This document shows positions 1 through 7,308 of a stretch of DNA of 11,253 nucleotides, one piece after another (the stretch's first letter is position 1; every line of letters begins with the position of its first letter). Under the pieces are notes generated by a model, which saw only the letters and a program-made list of their open reading frames with translations, searched no databases and was not told the DNA's origin. Source of the DNA: Nitrospirales bacterium (GTDB lineage: Bacteria; Nitrospirota; Nitrospiria; Nitrospirales; UBA8639); the NCBI GenBank assembly GCA_021604265.1, contig BQIY01000032.1, positions 1-11,253 on the forward strand, in the 5' to 3' direction. The translations under genes and the position numbers were made by a program.

Positions 1-77
1 GGGGCCGTGGTGCAGGTAGTTAGAATACTGGCTGCAATCACGTAGCAAGCACGCTTATTGAATTTGGAAATAGTCAT
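1..77 (-). CDS. Probable lipoprotein, N-terminal fragment (runs off the left edge)
   Basis: The minus strand reads ATG at 77 and stays open to the window edge. The first 26 residues begin MTISKFNKRACYVIAASILT and continue T-C-T-T-A-P. This has the layout of a type II (lipoprotein) signal peptide: a positively charged start (Lys5, Lys8, Arg9), a hydrophobic core (residues 12-19) and a lipobox-like L-T-T-C with the cysteine at residue 22. The protein would therefore be exported and lipid-anchored in the envelope. Nothing can be said about its function because only the signal region is inside the window. An in-frame GTG ten codons upstream, directly after a stop, is an alternative start. ATG 77 is preferred because it gives a normal signal peptide, although there is no good ribosome binding site (an AGGGA lies about 18 bases upstream). 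The gene follows the TonB receptor in the same direction but beyond a terminator, so it is probably its own transcription unit. Confidence 0.6.
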   Translation of the reverse strand, partial: MTISKFNKRACYVIAASILTTCTTA

Positions 78-314
78 GAATTTTCGAATATTTTTCCCTG
101 TGAGCACTCAGCATGGACCAACGAAGAGTCAGTTTCTTTACATAAGCAAAGGCAATATCCAGTAATCATGGACTTGCTACAACAAATAGACAAACAGACA
201 AACCCAAAGCTTATTTTGAGACATATTTAAATACCTCTGGGCTGGCTCCGCCAAAGTGACTCCGATCTCTTTTGTTCCTTTTCTTCATCTCCTGGAATAG
301 CAGAAATTCTAGTT
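78..314. other. AT-rich spacer between the receptor terminator and the lipoprotein gene
   Basis: About 240 bases with no convincing gene. It must contain the promoter of the lipoprotein gene at 77, but no clear -35/-10 pair was found. It contains a short tandem repeat (188-203, listed separately). A 25-codon minus-strand frame (211-288) was considered and rejected. Confidence 0.5.
188..203. repeat. Tandem duplication of AGACAAAC
   Basis: The octamer AGACAAAC occurs twice head to tail (188-195 and 196-203), about 110 bases upstream of the lipoprotein start on the minus strand. It could be a direct-repeat binding site or simple slippage. The sequence alone does not decide. Confidence 0.5.
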
Positions 315-339
315 AAAAAAAGAGAGGCCGAAGCCTCTC
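315..339 (-). terminator. Rho-independent terminator of the TonB receptor gene
   Basis: Read on the minus strand this is a perfect 7-bp stem, GAGAGGC / GCCTCTC, closed by a TTCG (UUCG) tetraloop and followed at once by seven T residues. It lies about 28 bases past the receptor stop codon. This is the only classical intrinsic terminator seen in the window. Confidence 0.92.
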
Positions 340-367
340 ATAGTGTACGCTCAAGGGGGAACGAATT

Positions 368-2890
368 TTAGAAGCTATAGCGTAGCCCGAGGCTATAGGT
401 GGTGCCGTACTCGTCATACTGGGAAAGACGCGAAGAATTGCCAAAATAATAATACTCGGGCTCGTCATTCAGGTTGATCGCAGAACCGGTGATAGTGAGA
501 TTATCGTTAAACTCGTAGCGAGCAGTTAGGTCGATCTGAAAGAAGTCGTCGGTATAACGATCCACCAAGGGTTCATCACCGATCTCATCCAGGAAATTAC
601 TGCGGTAGTTGCCTGCCAGCCGTACATCCCAGGGACCCAAGTCGTAACCGACCGAGACATTGCCCGTGTGCTTGGCTTGCTTGAAGAAGGGAATGGTTCG
701 CTGGCCGTTTACCGAGTCTGCCGGGAGGTCAGTCTCGCCATCGGTCATCGTATAGTTGATTACGAATAACAGACCATTGTCCCATGCAGTTTGATAACTC
801 AATTCAAGTCCGCTGATGTTGGAATCGTCAGTATTGATAAACGTCCCAGCCACATCGTAGAGCTGTCCACGAAAAATTGCGTCAGTGGACTCAACTTCTA
901 CAACCGCATCTTCGATAGACTTATAGAACAGACCGGCACCGAAGAATGTGGCATCACCCACATAGTATTCCCAGGTTAAATCAAGGTTCCAGGCCGTAGT
1001 TGGATCCAGGTTTGGATTGCCGCCTTCGATCTCATTGTCTTCCGTGTCTACGATAGCGCCGGCATTGGATTCCTGGAAGCCAGGACGCACCAGTGAGCGA
1101 AATAATCCAAAGCGTACGATCTGGTCATCTGCAACATCAAATTTCACATTGAGTGACGGTGCCAAAAACCCATAGTTGTTTTCGAAGTTGGTAAAGCCTG
1201 CGAAGCCACCATCGAAGGCCTTGCCGCGATAGGTTGTGTCGGTATCTTCATAGCGCAGGCCGTATACCCAGGTCGCGTTGTCCGTAATCGTAGTACCCAT
1301 AATATAGGCTGACATGATGTCTTCTTCAGTCACCCAGTCGGCTGGTATTGACTCTTCATCTTCGTCACCACTGAACTCGAACTCGGCACCAGGGTTCTGG
1401 CAGAAAGTCCCGTCTGAGAGTGTAGTCACACCGCTTCCAAGGCGACTAATGAAGCCTTTCACCTGACCGAAAGAAGCCGTTGGTCCTGCGATGGAATTAA
1501 GGAATTGATCGGGTTGATCCAAACTAACCGTCGACAGATTGATGTCGTCTATAGGCTCATAGCCGCAGAAGACCAAGTCATTGAGTTTTTCGCGCTGGCG
1601 AATTTTGGCGCCGAACTGCAACTGCGTGTTATTGTTCAGGTCATGGTAGAAATCAAACTTTGCACCGATATCTTCGTCAGTGTTCAGGGTGAACTCACGC
1701 TCGAAAGCATTAAGATTGAACGTTGAGGGATCATAGAAGACACTGGGGAAAGTCACCACTGGTTTCTTTTGATTCGAGTTATCGTAAGTAATTGCCTCAT
1801 CGATCGTATCACTACGGAAGATCACAGCCTGGCGATCCCGGTCGTCTTGTTCAGCTTCAGATGTGAAGAATTCTAGTTCTGCCCGGCTACCATTATCGAA
1901 CTCGAAATTGGCTCCTAGCCGTAATGAAGTTATCTCACGGAGCTCGGTGCGGTTTCGACTCTCCGTATCTACTTTGCTGTTTGCATAGCTAAACACGGAG
2001 CCATTGATTACCGCATCATTGTCCTCTAGGCCATCACGGGTTTCCCATTTCGCACGCCATTCAGTATCGGAGTACTCATTGTGAAAAACATGGGCGAAGT
2101 AACTGTTGCCAGAATCGGCGCGGTAGTCGAGTGCCAGCACCACGCCCTCCCGTTCACGGGTCAGGTCATAAAAGCGCATCTCGTAGTCATCGTTTGGCGC
2201 CACATCTCCCCAGCCACCGTTTTCGTTGTTATGAGCGATTATGCGGCGAGATTGATCGCTGAGTACTAATGCAGCACCAAACTCACCACCCGCCACGTCC
2301 CAGCGGTTAGTGAAAGTGGCGGACAAAGTGGGGTTGTCAGCGTCACTGGTTAGTTCGTTGTAGGAAGTCTCTGCTTTCAAGCGAACATACAAGTCATCGT
2401 AGGAGAAAGCAGTGATAGTCTCTAAATTAATGGCGCCCCCGATGGTGTCAGCGTCAAGATTTGGGGTGAGGGATTTGTAGACGGTCATGCTATCTAAAAG
2501 ATCAGATGGAACACCATCAAGAATCATGCCGCGCCGGTCTTCCGGAGCAGCCGTGCTGACGCCATTGATGGTCATGGCATTCAAATCTGTATTCATGCCG
2601 CGGACGGTGACATAACGGCCTTCCCCTTGATCGTTCTCCACCATGATGCCGGAGATACGTCTTAGCGACTCGGCCACGTTGATGTCGGCAAAGTTACCCA
2701 ACGCATCTGAATCGACAATTCCAACGACTTTGTCTGAGTTACGTTGTTTCTGCAGGGCGCTCTGCAAGGATGCTCTGCTGCCAACAACAACTATCTCATC
2801 GACAGTATCTGTGTCCTGAGCGATTACTTGTGTGGAGATAGCTAGACAGACTGCGCTAAAAAGCGCTTTTCTAGGAAATAGATTTCTCAT
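368..2890 (-). CDS. TonB-dependent outer-membrane receptor (TIGR01782-like, Xanthomonas/Caulobacter type)
   Basis: An 840-residue outer-membrane, energy-coupled importer. Residues 1-25 are a signal peptide ending in V-I-A-Q. A TonB-box-like DEIVVVG (31-37) follows, then the plug domain (about 50-160) with typical VAESLRRISGI, VTVRGM and ADTIGGAINL segments. The rest is a long beta-barrel rich in aromatic residues and Asp/Asn, ending in the usual C-terminal phenylalanine (G-L-R-Y-S-F). Relatives of this subfamily often import oligosaccharides, but no substrate can be read from the sequence. The frame is open upstream to 3034, giving 48 extra residues. The start at 2890 is chosen because it begins the signal peptide (MRNLFPRKALFS) and has AAGGGA about 10 bases upstream. 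It ends at a strong terminator. The neighbouring secreted lectin could act on the same glycans, but that is inference. Confidence 0.93.
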   Translation of the reverse strand: MRNLFPRKALFSAVCLAISTQVIAQDTDTVDEIVVVGSRASLQSALQKQRNSDKVVGIVDSDALGNFADINVAESLRRISGIMVENDQGEGRYVTVRGMNTDLNAMTINGVSTAAPEDRRGMILDGVPSDLLDSMTVYKSLTPNLDADTIGGAINLETITAFSYDDLYVRLKAETSYNELTSDADNPTLSATFTNRWDVAGGEFGAALVLSDQSRRIIAHNNENGGWGDVAPNDDYEMRFYDLTREREGVVLALDYRADSGNSYFAHVFHNEYSDTEWRAKWETRDGLEDNDAVINGSVFSYANSKVDTESRNRTELREITSLRLGANFEFDNGSRAELEFFTSEAEQDDRDRQAVIFRSDTIDEAITYDNSNQKKPVVTFPSVFYDPSTFNLNAFEREFTLNTDEDIGAKFDFYHDLNNNTQLQFGAKIRQREKLNDLVFCGYEPIDDINLSTVSLDQPDQFLNSIAGPTASFGQVKGFISRLGSGVTTLSDGTFCQNPGAEFEFSGDEDEESIPADWVTEEDIMSAYIMGTTITDNATWVYGLRYEDTDTTYRGKAFDGGFAGFTNFENNYGFLAPSLNVKFDVADDQIVRFGLFRSLVRPGFQESNAGAIVDTEDNEIEGGNPNLDPTTAWNLDLTWEYYVGDATFFGAGLFYKSIEDAVVEVESTDAIFRGQLYDVAGTFINTDDSNISGLELSYQTAWDNGLLFVINYTMTDGETDLPADSVNGQRTIPFFKQAKHTGNVSVGYDLGPWDVRLAGNYRSNFLDEIGDEPLVDRYTDDFFQIDLTARYEFNDNLTITGSAINLNDEPEYYYFGNSSRLSQYDEYGTTYSLGLRYSF

Positions 2891-2956
2891 TATGACTTGA
2901 TCCCTTGGTGAAATTGATAGCGTGAGCACAAAATACCGAAGGCTTGTGACTGCTGG

Positions 2957-2985
2957 ATTACATTTAGACTGCGAAAATGTGACAG
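2957..2985 (-). promoter_or_regulatory. Candidate sigma70-type promoter of the TonB receptor gene
   Basis: On the minus strand, CTGTCA (2985-2980, four of six matches to TTGACA) is separated by 17 bases from TGTAAT (2962-2957, five of six matches to TATAAT). Transcription would start near 2950, giving a leader of about 60 bases that carries the AAGGGA ribosome binding site. Found by eye, with no supporting expression data. Confidence 0.4.
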
Positions 2986-3106
2986 TTCGACAATATAGTG
3001 CCAGCTGTCTTTCTAGATGACGCTGGGGTTTCACGACTGAAATATATCGTTACCAGCCGATTAATCCAGGTCCGATGAGTTCGCCAATTCAAACCAAGAA
3101 ACATAA

Positions 3107-3355
3107 TTGAAATTTTGGGTGTTGTCCGGAAGTGAGTTGAGGCAATACTTACAGGCAGTCAGTACAACAAAGGACTTATCAGAGGATGATTTAGAAACCG
3201 TCACTGGCGGGGCCAAAGGATTGGCCCCGGGGTTTAAGTTTACAAAAATCGAAAGTAACCCACCTGGCTTCTGGTTTTTAGTAAACCCAAGTAACCAGGA
3301 GGGTAATCGAAAGGGTCAGGGCAGTTTGATTTTGGCAAATGGCTTTCCTAATTGA
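3107..3355 (+). CDS. Putative double-glycine leader peptide (bacteriocin/RiPP-precursor-like)
   Basis: An 82-codon frame on the opposite strand to its neighbours. Residues 6-35 resemble the leader peptides of double-glycine-processed or Nif11-like precursors: an amphipathic helix around ELRQYLQAV, then DLSEDDLETVTGG with Gly34-Gly35 (codons 3206-3211) at the expected cleavage point. Cleavage would release a 47-residue product rich in Gly, Asn, Pro and Phe. It has no Cys and few Ser/Thr, so it is a poor lanthipeptide or thiazole-type core. There is no ATG. TTG at 3107 follows directly after a stop; TTG at 3122 would give the more family-like start MSGSELRQYL. No ribosome binding site is convincing. 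No protease-transporter or modification enzyme lies in the window. It may be a real orphan peptide, a decayed gene or a chance frame; the leader motif is the main argument for it. Confidence 0.45.
   Translation: MKFWVLSGSELRQYLQAVSTTKDLSEDDLETVTGGAKGLAPGFKFTKIESNPPGFWFLVNPSNQEGNRKGQGSLILANGFPN
3209..3228. repeat. GC-rich perfect inverted repeat at the leader/core junction
   Basis: GGGGCCAA (3209-3216), a four-base AGGA loop, then TTGGCCCC (3221-3228): a perfect 8-bp stem. It begins with the second glycine codon of the double-glycine motif. There is no T-run on either side, so it is not a classical terminator. Confidence 0.7.
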
Positions 3356-3412
3356 CGTAATCTGACTCCTTTTATTTTCAACAGGTTCGTACCCACAAAA
3401 TTTACACAGAAC

Positions 3413-6400
3413 TTAGAATAGCCCCGCAAGAAACGTCACTACAGTGAGAGAAGTACTTGCAGTAGAATCTACTACTGTATTTACGAATGTGTTCGTGTCC
3501 GCAGACGTGTCTAGTACAGCATCAAGAGTTTGATCCAGACCCTCTTCCATGACCCGCAAAGTCGCGTCGACATCCACTGAGTTAACGGCATTTTCTATGG
3601 GAGTCACTACGGCCATTACAGTTCCACTGGGGTCATCTATAAAGCCAATGATCTGGCTGTCGACACTAGGAACCCCTAAAGCGTTAGCCAGGGCTTTGTC
3701 ACTGGCTACTACAATGCCACCAAGCGGTGTCCTTACCCAGGCGGATCTTCCCAATTCATACAATTCTCTCGGGCCATCATTGATGTTATAGCTAATCTTA
3801 AAGGAAACACCAATACCGAGGCTGGCTCCCGCTCCAAACGTAACCGTGCCTTCATCATTGACTCCAAACTCGCCTTCGAATCCAACGCCAACGTCTAGAC
3901 CAACCTCTGCTCCGGAACCGTTTTCAGACATTACTTCATAGCTGGCAGAGGCAAGGCTGGCGCCCGCCTTGAGGCAGGTGAATTCTGACGATACGGCGAT
4001 ACATTCTTCGGCAGATGGACCATTTGCAGTGACCGTCTCGAACACTACAGGATCATCACTGGCCTGATAGCGGAAATTCGCTGAAACAGTGCCAACGTCA
4101 CACATGGAACCACCACCTTGAGTGGACGGGTTGTTAAAATCACAGCCTCCGTAGATTGCCTGAATGCTCACATCGGTATTACCGCCGATGTCGACTTTGT
4201 TGCAGACAAAAAGGCCACCTTTGGCGCGGATGTCATCCGCATCAGCATCAACATAGAGCGTAGTACATTGATTCGGTCCCAGCTCAGGACCCATAACCAG
4301 TTCCAATCCGTCATTAGCCAACTGGGTTTCTACTTGCTGACGAGTGTATAAGCGAGAGTCACCTACGAACGCAATCATGGTGTCTGTAGGATCGAAAAAT
4401 TTCTCAAAATCGGAAGCCTGCACAAGTCGCCACTGTTGACCTGCGTTACTGCTACAAGGCTCCATGAATGCACCACCGTCCAGGGTCAGACTGGGTGGAC
4501 TATTGCTTTGCAAGCAGTTGTTAGTGACTTCCGGCGAATGAGAAAGACTTTGCAGCTTGAACCCTTCACCGGTTGAAATCAATTTCCACAACTGGCTGGA
4601 AAGTAATGCGCTATCATTACAGCTAGCCATAAAGGCACCGCGGCCGCCGCCTGATATCGCGTCGTAGCTGCCTGCTTCCAGACATTTACCTTCAGATTCC
4701 AAAAACTGATTGGTGATCTTGTAATACCCTACCAAACCCGAGGCGCTTTGATCGACAAACTTCCACAGTTGACCGGTTACGTTCTGACAGTTATCCAGAT
4801 AGCTGTAGCCGCGAACCACCGCATCAATTCGATTCCGATTGCCTTCCAGACAAGTTCCATTGATGACGCCAATTTCCGATTGAAGAAAATACGATTCCCC
4901 AAGCATTGGCGTGCTTATGGAAATTATCTCGTCGGAAACGACTACAGCGTTGGGCTTATCTGCAACCAGACCTTCATCGGCGATGAGCACTTCATTGTCT
5001 TGTAATTCTACAAAGGCAACACCGTCAGAGGCGCTGCTATTACCGGTGACATTCTGCCCGTTATTCACCGTAAGACCATTGCGAATTAAATCACAGCAAG
5101 GCGTATTCAATGCGCCCCCGAGAACAAACGTGGAAGATTCGCTGGCGGTGCCGGTTGAATTCTGAGCCGAAAAAGAACCTGAAACGATTTGCCCGTCTTG
5201 CACATCAAAGGAATTGACCGTCACGTTGGACCAGGTTGTTACATCCAGGGACACGTCAGACGGTAGTTGACCTAGTTCACTAGGAAACGAGGTTAAAGTG
5301 ATAGAGATTGCCGACTGATTGTCCCGATTATTAAGCAGACCGAAAATCACTCCCTCAACTGCGCCAATAGTGTTGCCCTGATTGTTAGCGACGGAAAATC
5401 TAAAAGGCTCGATTGCCGTTGACAAATCTACGGTACAGGCATCGCCCTGTCCGTCGCTGTTGGAATCGGTTTGTTCGAAATTGGCAACAGCTGGACAATT
5501 GTCCGATATGTTAACAATGCTGTCGCCGTCATCATCCAGTACTTTATTTAACTCTTCAAATTCGACGAAACTCCAAATCTGCGCCGCAGAACCATCACAG
5601 GTATTCATGTAGACCGCGCCATTAAGAACCGCACCATTGCTGCTATTGCTGTCCAAACACTCGTTAAAGCCTTCTCGAACCAGATTCTCGAACTGAAGTC
5701 CTCCGCCTTGGGAGGAGGGTTTGAATAATTGCCCTTGGAAAATACCGAATTCATCGGTGAAGCAGTCGTTCATGTAAGCACCGCTACCGGTTTGTGTGGC
5801 GGGATCGAAGAATGCGCTCTCCATGCATTTTTCTACCGTGATGGGTTTGGCGTTGGTGAAATGAAAGTAACCTGGGTAACCAAACTCATGGGTCTCAAAG
5901 AACTGCCATATCTGATCTGGCGTGTTGCGACAAGCCGTCATATAGCTGTGTCCATTGGCATCTGCGTTTGGCCGGGTCACGTCGTTTCCTGCTAGGCATT
6001 TTACCTGCCCAGCGGAATCCACTGTCTGCACAAAGTAAAAGGTAAATGGCTGTGGCAGTTGCAGGTTGCTCACCGTGGTAGCGTTTGCCGGTGGAAGAGA
6101 AAGATCGACTTCGGCAGAAATTGGAATCTGAGGGACTTCCACGAAAGGGGCTGCTGCTTCCTGCGCTGATAACACTTCTGCAGCATCCAACTGCAGGATA
6201 ATCGGATTCGCATTGGCAACAGACATGTCTAACTCAAACGGGGTGTCCTCAAAAATAAGCAACGGTACCTCAAGAGTGCCAGTATTCGCGTCAAAGTAGG
6301 AGGTGTTCTTATCGTGCGCCGGATTAAACAATAGCAAAGCTGAGACCGGTTGTAGTTGAATCGGATCTGTCCCCGGCACCAGTGCCAGCTCAAGATAGTA

Positions 6401-6535
6401 GGCGTCATCCCCAGCCTGTACTACGGGCAGCGTTAGTATGCCGTTCTCTACAACATTGTCCGTTTGCGCCAATGCTGAAACAGAGGTAATCAATATCAGG
6501 GCTTTCAACGCGGTTAATGTCACTAGCTTTTTCAT
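3413..6535 (-). CDS. Large secreted protein with two ricin-type lectin modules, a thrombospondin type 3 stretch and a C-terminal beta-hairpin
   Basis: 1040 residues. Residues 1-24 are a Sec signal peptide (cut after A-L-A-Q). Residues 30-125 are beta-rich and of unknown type. Residues 165-325 form a ricin-type (QxW) beta-trefoil-like lectin module, with repeats ending near QIWQF (208), QGQLF (267) and QIWSF (319). Residues 334-368 are a calcium-binding thrombospondin type 3 stretch (DDDGDSIVNISDNCPAV, then DSNSDGQGDAC). Residues 370-545 are unrecognised. Residues 548-706 are a second lectin module (QLWKF 589, QLWKL 648, QQWRL 700). Residues 707-870 contain six cysteines, 875-920 form a strikingly alternating hairpin, and the tail is helical with a hydrophobic C-terminus. 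The ribosome binding site GGTGGAG sits 8 bases before the ATG. The role is probably binding glycans outside the cell; adhesion, a toxin-like role and matrix anchoring are all possible. It lies 190 bases downstream of the sigma factor in the same orientation, with only a weak bulged hairpin (near 6689-6709) between them. Confidence 0.85.
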   Translation of the reverse strand: MKKLVTLTALKALILITSVSALAQTDNVVENGILTLPVVQAGDDAYYLELALVPGTDPIQLQPVSALLLFNPAHDKNTSYFDANTGTLEVPLLIFEDTPFELDMSVANANPIILQLDAAEVLSAQEAAAPFVEVPQIPISAEVDLSLPPANATTVSNLQLPQPFTFYFVQTVDSAGQVKCLAGNDVTRPNADANGHSYMTACRNTPDQIWQFFETHEFGYPGYFHFTNAKPITVEKCMESAFFDPATQTGSGAYMNDCFTDEFGIFQGQLFKPSSQGGGLQFENLVREGFNECLDSNSSNGAVLNGAVYMNTCDGSAAQIWSFVEFEELNKVLDDDGDSIVNISDNCPAVANFEQTDSNSDGQGDACTVDLSTAIEPFRFSVANNQGNTIGAVEGVIFGLLNNRDNQSAISITLTSFPSELGQLPSDVSLDVTTWSNVTVNSFDVQDGQIVSGSFSAQNSTGTASESSTFVLGGALNTPCCDLIRNGLTVNNGQNVTGNSSASDGVAFVELQDNEVLIADEGLVADKPNAVVVSDEIISISTPMLGESYFLQSEIGVINGTCLEGNRNRIDAVVRGYSYLDNCQNVTGQLWKFVDQSASGLVGYYKITNQFLESEGKCLEAGSYDAISGGGRGAFMASCNDSALLSSQLWKLISTGEGFKLQSLSHSPEVTNNCLQSNSPPSLTLDGGAFMEPCSSNAGQQWRLVQASDFEKFFDPTDTMIAFVGDSRLYTRQQVETQLANDGLELVMGPELGPNQCTTLYVDADADDIRAKGGLFVCNKVDIGGNTDVSIQAIYGGCDFNNPSTQGGGSMCDVGTVSANFRYQASDDPVVFETVTANGPSAEECIAVSSEFTCLKAGASLASASYEVMSENGSGAEVGLDVGVGFEGEFGVNDEGTVTFGAGASLGIGVSFKISYNINDGPRELYELGRSAWVRTPLGGIVVASDKALANALGVPSVDSQIIGFIDDPSGTVMAVVTPIENAVNSVDVDATLRVMEEGLDQTLDAVLDTSADTNTFVNTVVDSTASTSLTVVTFLAGLF

Positions 6536-6724
6536 TGTGTTTTCTCCACCGTAGATTGCATGACAGTTCTCCAGAGAGTGAAACCGCCAATCGCCGCAAA
6601 AAAGAGGCGCTTACTACAGGTATGTGAAAAACAGAGAGAAAAAGGGCCAATCAATTGTAAGAAAGTGAGAAAATTTTAGGGTCGAGGGTGTTTTTCTGAA
6701 AACCCTGATAATTGGGCAATAGTA

Positions 6725-7303
6725 TTAATCGGCTTGTTGCAGGCTTCGAAAGAGCCACAATCTGGCCACGGACCATTCCCGTTTGACAGTGCGCTCCGAG
6801 ATAGAGAGTGCCTCGGCTATTTCTTCAGCTTTGAGGCCACCAAAAAATTTAAGGGTAACTATTTCGGCCTGTCGCGGGTCCAAGACCTCCAACTCATTGA
6901 GCGCATCATCTAGCGAGTCAAGGGCCACGGATGACTGATTCGTGCCGGACATATTGTCGTCAAATGTCAGGATAGTGAGCTTTTGCCCCCGTTTGTCAGT
7001 GTTGCGAAAACGATAGCGTTCAACCAATACCCTGCGCATGGTACGCGCTGCCATCGAGAAGAAATGGCTGCGGCTGCGCCAATCAATGGCTTCTACATCG
7101 ATTAGTTTGAGGTAAGCCTCTGATATCAATTCTGTACATTGAATAGATGCTCCCTGATCGCGATTGAGTTGCGCTGCCGCCAGACGCCGCAGCTCTTGAT
7201 ACATTGCAGGTACCAGTGCATCCAAGGCGTTTTTATCACCTTGTTGCCACTGCTTTAGCAAGATGGTTAATTGCGGGGCTGTGACTGAATCGGAATCTGA
7301 CAT
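6725..7303 (-). CDS. ECF-type RNA polymerase sigma factor, TIGR02999/PF07638-like, kinase-associated
   Basis: 192 residues from ATG 7303. A GTG at 7321 would add six residues and overlap the kinase gene by 13 bases. ATG is preferred because M-S-D followed shortly by LTILLKQWQQGD matches the usual start of the family. Region sigma2 spans about 24-99 (ELRRLAAAQL, SEAYLKL, FFSMAARTMRRVLVERYR). Region sigma4 spans about 134-189, with a helix-turn-helix AEEIAEALSISERTVKREW. The acidic D-A-E-D motif that ordinary ECF factors use to contact RNA polymerase beta-prime is replaced by Q-C-T-E (residues 55-58), so a threonine (Thr57; codon 7133-7135) occupies that surface. In kinase-controlled ECF factors such as Vibrio EcfP, a threonine here is the phosphorylation site. 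The start is 5 bases after the kinase stop, so translation is probably coupled. No anti-sigma factor is present. Likely targets include the downstream lectin gene (inference). Confidence 0.92.
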   Translation of the reverse strand: MSDSDSVTAPQLTILLKQWQQGDKNALDALVPAMYQELRRLAAAQLNRDQGASIQCTELISEAYLKLIDVEAIDWRSRSHFFSMAARTMRRVLVERYRFRNTDKRGQKLTILTFDDNMSGTNQSSVALDSLDDALNELEVLDPRQAEIVTLKFFGGLKAEEIAEALSISERTVKREWSVARLWLFRSLQQAD

Positions 7304-7308
7304 GTCAG

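Noticed and set aside
211..288. 25-codon minus-strand frame (MKKRNKRDRSHFGGASPEVF and five more residues) after an AGGAG
   Set aside because: The AGGAG touches the ATG with no spacing, the frame is very short, and no family was recognised.
2991..3005. Sigma54-like TGGCAC...TTG upstream of the receptor
   Set aside because: Spacing is one base short and the essential GC of the -12 element is missing.
2891..3034. 48-codon upstream extension of the TonB receptor frame
   Set aside because: The internal ATG at 2890 has a ribosome binding site and begins a standard signal peptide; the extension would bury that signal and overlap the promoter.
4748..5005. Plus-strand frames inside the lectin gene
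   Set aside because: They are shadows of a long minus-strand gene with recognisable domains, and none shows a family signature or ribosome binding site.
2980..6569. Shared 9-mer GAACTGTCA upstream of both the receptor (2980-2988) and the lectin (6561-6569) as a sigma-factor -35 element
   Set aside because: One shared 9-mer in two spacers of about 200 bases is not very improbable, and at the lectin gene it would put the transcript start at the start codon, conflicting with its good ribosome binding site.
6689..6709. Terminator between the sigma factor and lectin genes
   Set aside because: The stem is short with a bulge and is not followed by a T-run on the minus strand.
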